64,000 bases of DNA from Thermoflavifilum sp. (lineage in GTDB: Bacteria > Bacteroidota > Bacteroidia > Chitinophagales > Chitinophagaceae), in the NCBI GenBank assembly GCA_023511875.1, contig JAIMAQ010000007.1, positions 1-64,000 of the forward strand, read 5' to 3'. Every line of letters starts with the position of its first letter. The first letter of the stretch is position 1. The translations under genes and the position numbers were made by a program. Below are positions 62,111 to 64,000 of the stretch, piece by piece. A model generated the notes under the pieces. That model was not told the DNA's origin and ran no database searches. It saw only the letters and a program-made list of their open reading frames with translations.

Positions 62111-63618
62111 AGAAAATGGCGCGTGTGCGTAATAACCATGCCCATATTATGTTCGCGACAATAACGAATAGAATCTTCATCACGAATAGAACCTCCAGGA
62201 TGAATGACAGCACTGATGCCTACTTCATGAGCTATCTTCACACAATCATCGAAAGGGAAAAATGCGTCTGATGCCATCACAGCTCCATGTAAGTCGAAAC
62301 CCGATTGATGAGCCTTATCAATAGCCTGTCGTAATGCATCTACTCGAGAGGTTTGTCCACAACCCTTGCCAATGAGTTGTTTGTTTTTTACTAAAGCAAT
62401 AGCATTCGATTTTAAGTGCTTGCATACTAAATTGGCAAAGATCAAATCGCTTCTTTCCGCTGATGTGAGTGGTCGAGTAACTTCATTCCAATCGGTATAA
62501 TTTTCTTTATCGGCTTGTTGTTGCAATACACCGTTTAATATGCTTTTGAAATACTTTTCGGTAGATATAGAAGATTTTTGTTTGAGTAAAATTCGATTTT
62601 TCTTTTTAGTGAGTATTTCCAATGCCGATGGAGTAAAATCAGGGGCGATACATACTTCAAAAAACATTTCATGCATAGAGGCGGCGGTAGATTCATCAAT
62701 AGTTTTGTTGCTAATAAGTATGCCACCAAAAGCACTTTCTCGATCGCCTTGAAGAGCGGCTTGCCAAGCTTCAAACACAGTAGCGCGCGAAGCAATGCCG
62801 CAAGCATTGGTATGTTTGATGATAGCAAAAGTCGTTTCTTCAAATTCTGCCATGAGCTTACAAGCAGCATCAATGTCTACAAGATTGTTATAAGAAAGGG
62901 ATTTGCCATGTAATTGATCAAAAAGCTGATGCAAATCGCCAAAGTATTGTGCAGATTGATGTGGATTCTCACCATACCGAAGCAAATAAGCTGGAGATGC
63001 TTCTGCAAAAAATATACCTGTATCGGCAAATTGTTCAAAATAACGAGTAATCGCCATATCGTAATGAGTACAATAGGCAAAAGCTTTTGCAGCAAGCCAT
63101 TTTCTTTGGTCATATGAAATGGAGCCATTTTGCTCATCAAGCCATTGGAGCAATAGTGGATATTCATTTGTGGAAGCGATTACAGCAACATGCTCAAAGT
63201 TTTTAGCTGCAGCCCGAATCAGCGAAACGCCACCGATATCAATTTTTTCAATGATCTCTTTTTCTTCTTGAGTCGAAGCCACTGTTTGTTCAAATGGATA
63301 TAAGTCTACAATTACCAAATCGAAAAGCGTTAATCCATATTGTTGAATATGTTGTTGATCTTCGAGATGATTTTTTCTGGCTAAAATCCCTCCAAATACT
63401 GCAGGATGAAGAGTTTTCACACGCCCGCCGAGAATAGATGGATAACCCGTAAGCTGCTCCACAGCTATGCATGGAATGCCTAATTGCTCGATAAAACTTT
63501 TTGTACCGCCTGTTGAATAAAGTTGAACCTGTAGTTGATGAAGCTTTTTGCAAATGGGTTCAAGGCCATCTTTATGATAAGCGGAAATCAGTGCTCGTTG
63601 AATCAATAAATCACTCAT
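62104..63618 (-). CDS. purH: Bifunctional AICAR formyltransferase / IMP cyclohydrolase
   Basis: Last two steps of purine synthesis: formyl transfer to AICAR and ring closure to IMP. It is 504 residues. The IMP cyclohydrolase domain (about 1-190, STGGTKSFIEQLGIP, RVKTLHPAVFGGILARK, IDIGGVSLIRAAAKNF) is followed by the AICAR transformylase domain (YGENPHQSAQYF, HTNACGIASRA, AFGGILISNK, SDAFFPFDDCV). The ATG start and normal length support an intact gene. It lies 4 bases after the comEC-type gene, so the pair may be cotranscribed. Confidence 0.96.
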   Translation of the reverse strand: MSDLLIQRALISAYHKDGLEPICKKLHQLQVQLYSTGGTKSFIEQLGIPCIAVEQLTGYPSILGGRVKTLHPAVFGGILARKNHLEDQQHIQQYGLTLFDLVIVDLYPFEQTVASTQEEKEIIEKIDIGGVSLIRAAAKNFEHVAVIASTNEYPLLLQWLDEQNGSISYDQRKWLAAKAFAYCTHYDMAITRYFEQFADTGIFFAEASPAYLLRYGENPHQSAQYFGDLHQLFDQLHGKSLSYNNLVDIDAACKLMAEFEETTFAIIKHTNACGIASRATVFEAWQAALQGDRESAFGGILISNKTIDESTAASMHEMFFEVCIAPDFTPSALEILTKKKNRILLKQKSSISTEKYFKSILNGVLQQQADKENYTDWNEVTRPLTSAERSDLIFANLVCKHLKSNAIALVKNKQLIGKGCGQTSRVDALRQAIDKAHQSGFDLHGAVMASDAFFPFDDCVKIAHEVGISAVIHPGGSIRDEDSIRYCREHNMGMVITHTRHFLH

Positions 63619-63622
63619 GAAT

Positions 63623-64000
63623 TTATAGGTTTAAAATAAAAGCTCCTTTTTCAACAGTTGGATGCAGGCGCAAATTTAGGCTTTCGCAAACAGTTTTCCA
63701 TTTATGTACATGAATTGCGGTATTTGACCCATCTAAAATAACTGCTTTGATTGGCATTTGCCGAAGCCATTGTATGTCTGGTGCTGCATTTTGGCCAATG
63801 ATGAGGTAAGCAGAATCTGAAAAATGCAAAGAATATGGCCATGCTTGTATTTTTCCGAAGGCCTGAATAAATCGAATCTGGTTCCAAATAAACATTTGTA
63901 TACCTCTCGAGGTATCGCAAGTCATTGATATGTGCTGAATAGATAACAAACGATGACTTGCTTGCAGAATATCTTCATGCGAAATATTATCTTTTGTCCA
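63623..64000 (-). CDS. ComEC/Rec2-type competence protein, C-terminal end (partial)
   Basis: The frame is open to the right edge of the window; 125 residues are visible and the start lies outside. It matches the C-terminal metallo-beta-lactamase-like tail of ComEC/Rec2 family proteins: AVILDGSNTAIHVHKWKTVCESLNLRLHPTVEKGAFIL. ComEC forms the channel for DNA uptake in natural transformation. Because only the tail is here, completeness cannot be judged. An internal TTG at 63949 is not a start. Confidence 0.8.
   Translation of the reverse strand, partial: WTKDNISHEDILQASHRLLSIQHISMTCDTSRGIQMFIWNQIRFIQAFGKIQAWPYSLHFSDSAYLIIGQNAAPDIQWLRQMPIKAVILDGSNTAIHVHKWKTVCESLNLRLHPTVEKGAFILNL

Overview
The window reads as chromosomal sequence of a Bacteroidota bacterium, most likely of the Chitinophagaceae/Chitinophagia type. 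This rests on Bacteroidota-typical families (DUF2480, GldD/GldE, DUF3109, DUF4399, a 30-residue AURKAIP1/COX24 protein, fused-E1 dehydrogenase, MqnC), on TAnnTTTG-type -7 promoter elements and on the scarcity of strong Shine-Dalgarno sites. The genus is not established. I see no rRNA, insertion sequence, prophage or CRISPR. One tRNA is present (tRNA-Thr, anticodon CGT).

Layout. 1-7.6 kb (minus): DUF2480 protein, an M1 metallopeptidase, a large SNF2 helicase with two SWIM zinc fingers, and comB. 7.6-10.5 kb (minus): a complete arsenic operon arsR-arsM-acr3-arsC with two matching inverted repeats that are probable ArsR operators. 10.5-14.1 kb: gcvT, a degenerate M28-like secreted protein, a class I glutamine amidotransferase and a haem-binding protein. 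14.2-21.9 kb (plus): a second M1 peptidase with an extra C-terminal domain, a type B carboxylesterase, and a TIM-barrel isomerase / GMC oxidoreductase / gluconate-2-dehydrogenase-subunit-3 cassette resembling periplasmic glycoside 3-oxidation systems. 22-31 kb: a SurA/PpiD-like foldase, nadA, two tandem S41 lipoprotein peptidases, kdsD and manC.

31-38.6 kb: tRNA-Thr, nadD, a three-gene membrane-stress-like operon (YtxH, holin-like, coiled protein), a radical SAM/SPASM protein, FeoA, ybeY, a CAP-domain protein, mnmG and mqnC. Two parS-like sites sharing the core GTTCCACGTGAAAC flank the CAP-domain gene next to mnmG (gidA), which hints at an origin-proximal location. 38.7-46 kb (plus): two aspartyl-protease-family genes (the first split by a frameshift in a T10 run, the second lacking its second catalytic Asp), a catalytic/non-catalytic M16 peptidase pair, a small membrane protein and a fused E1 dehydrogenase. 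46-50.3 kb: ammonium transporter, NhaA and an outer-membrane porin.

50.3-54.5 kb (minus): an operon HU - TPR protein - small basic ribosomal-type protein - RNase G - TlpA-like lipoprotein. Divergent from it (plus): mutY - ssb - gldE - gldD - DUF3109 - LutB-like - DUF4399 - polysaccharide deacetylase, the first part being the usual Bacteroidota gliding-related order. The window closes with purH and the C-terminal end of a comEC-type gene on the minus strand.

Most of the window is housekeeping. The items most worth checking are the paired parS-like sites, the T10 frameshift in the aspartyl protease, the GMC/Tat oxidation cassette, the ars operators, and the TTTTCCAC inverted repeats upstream of nadA.
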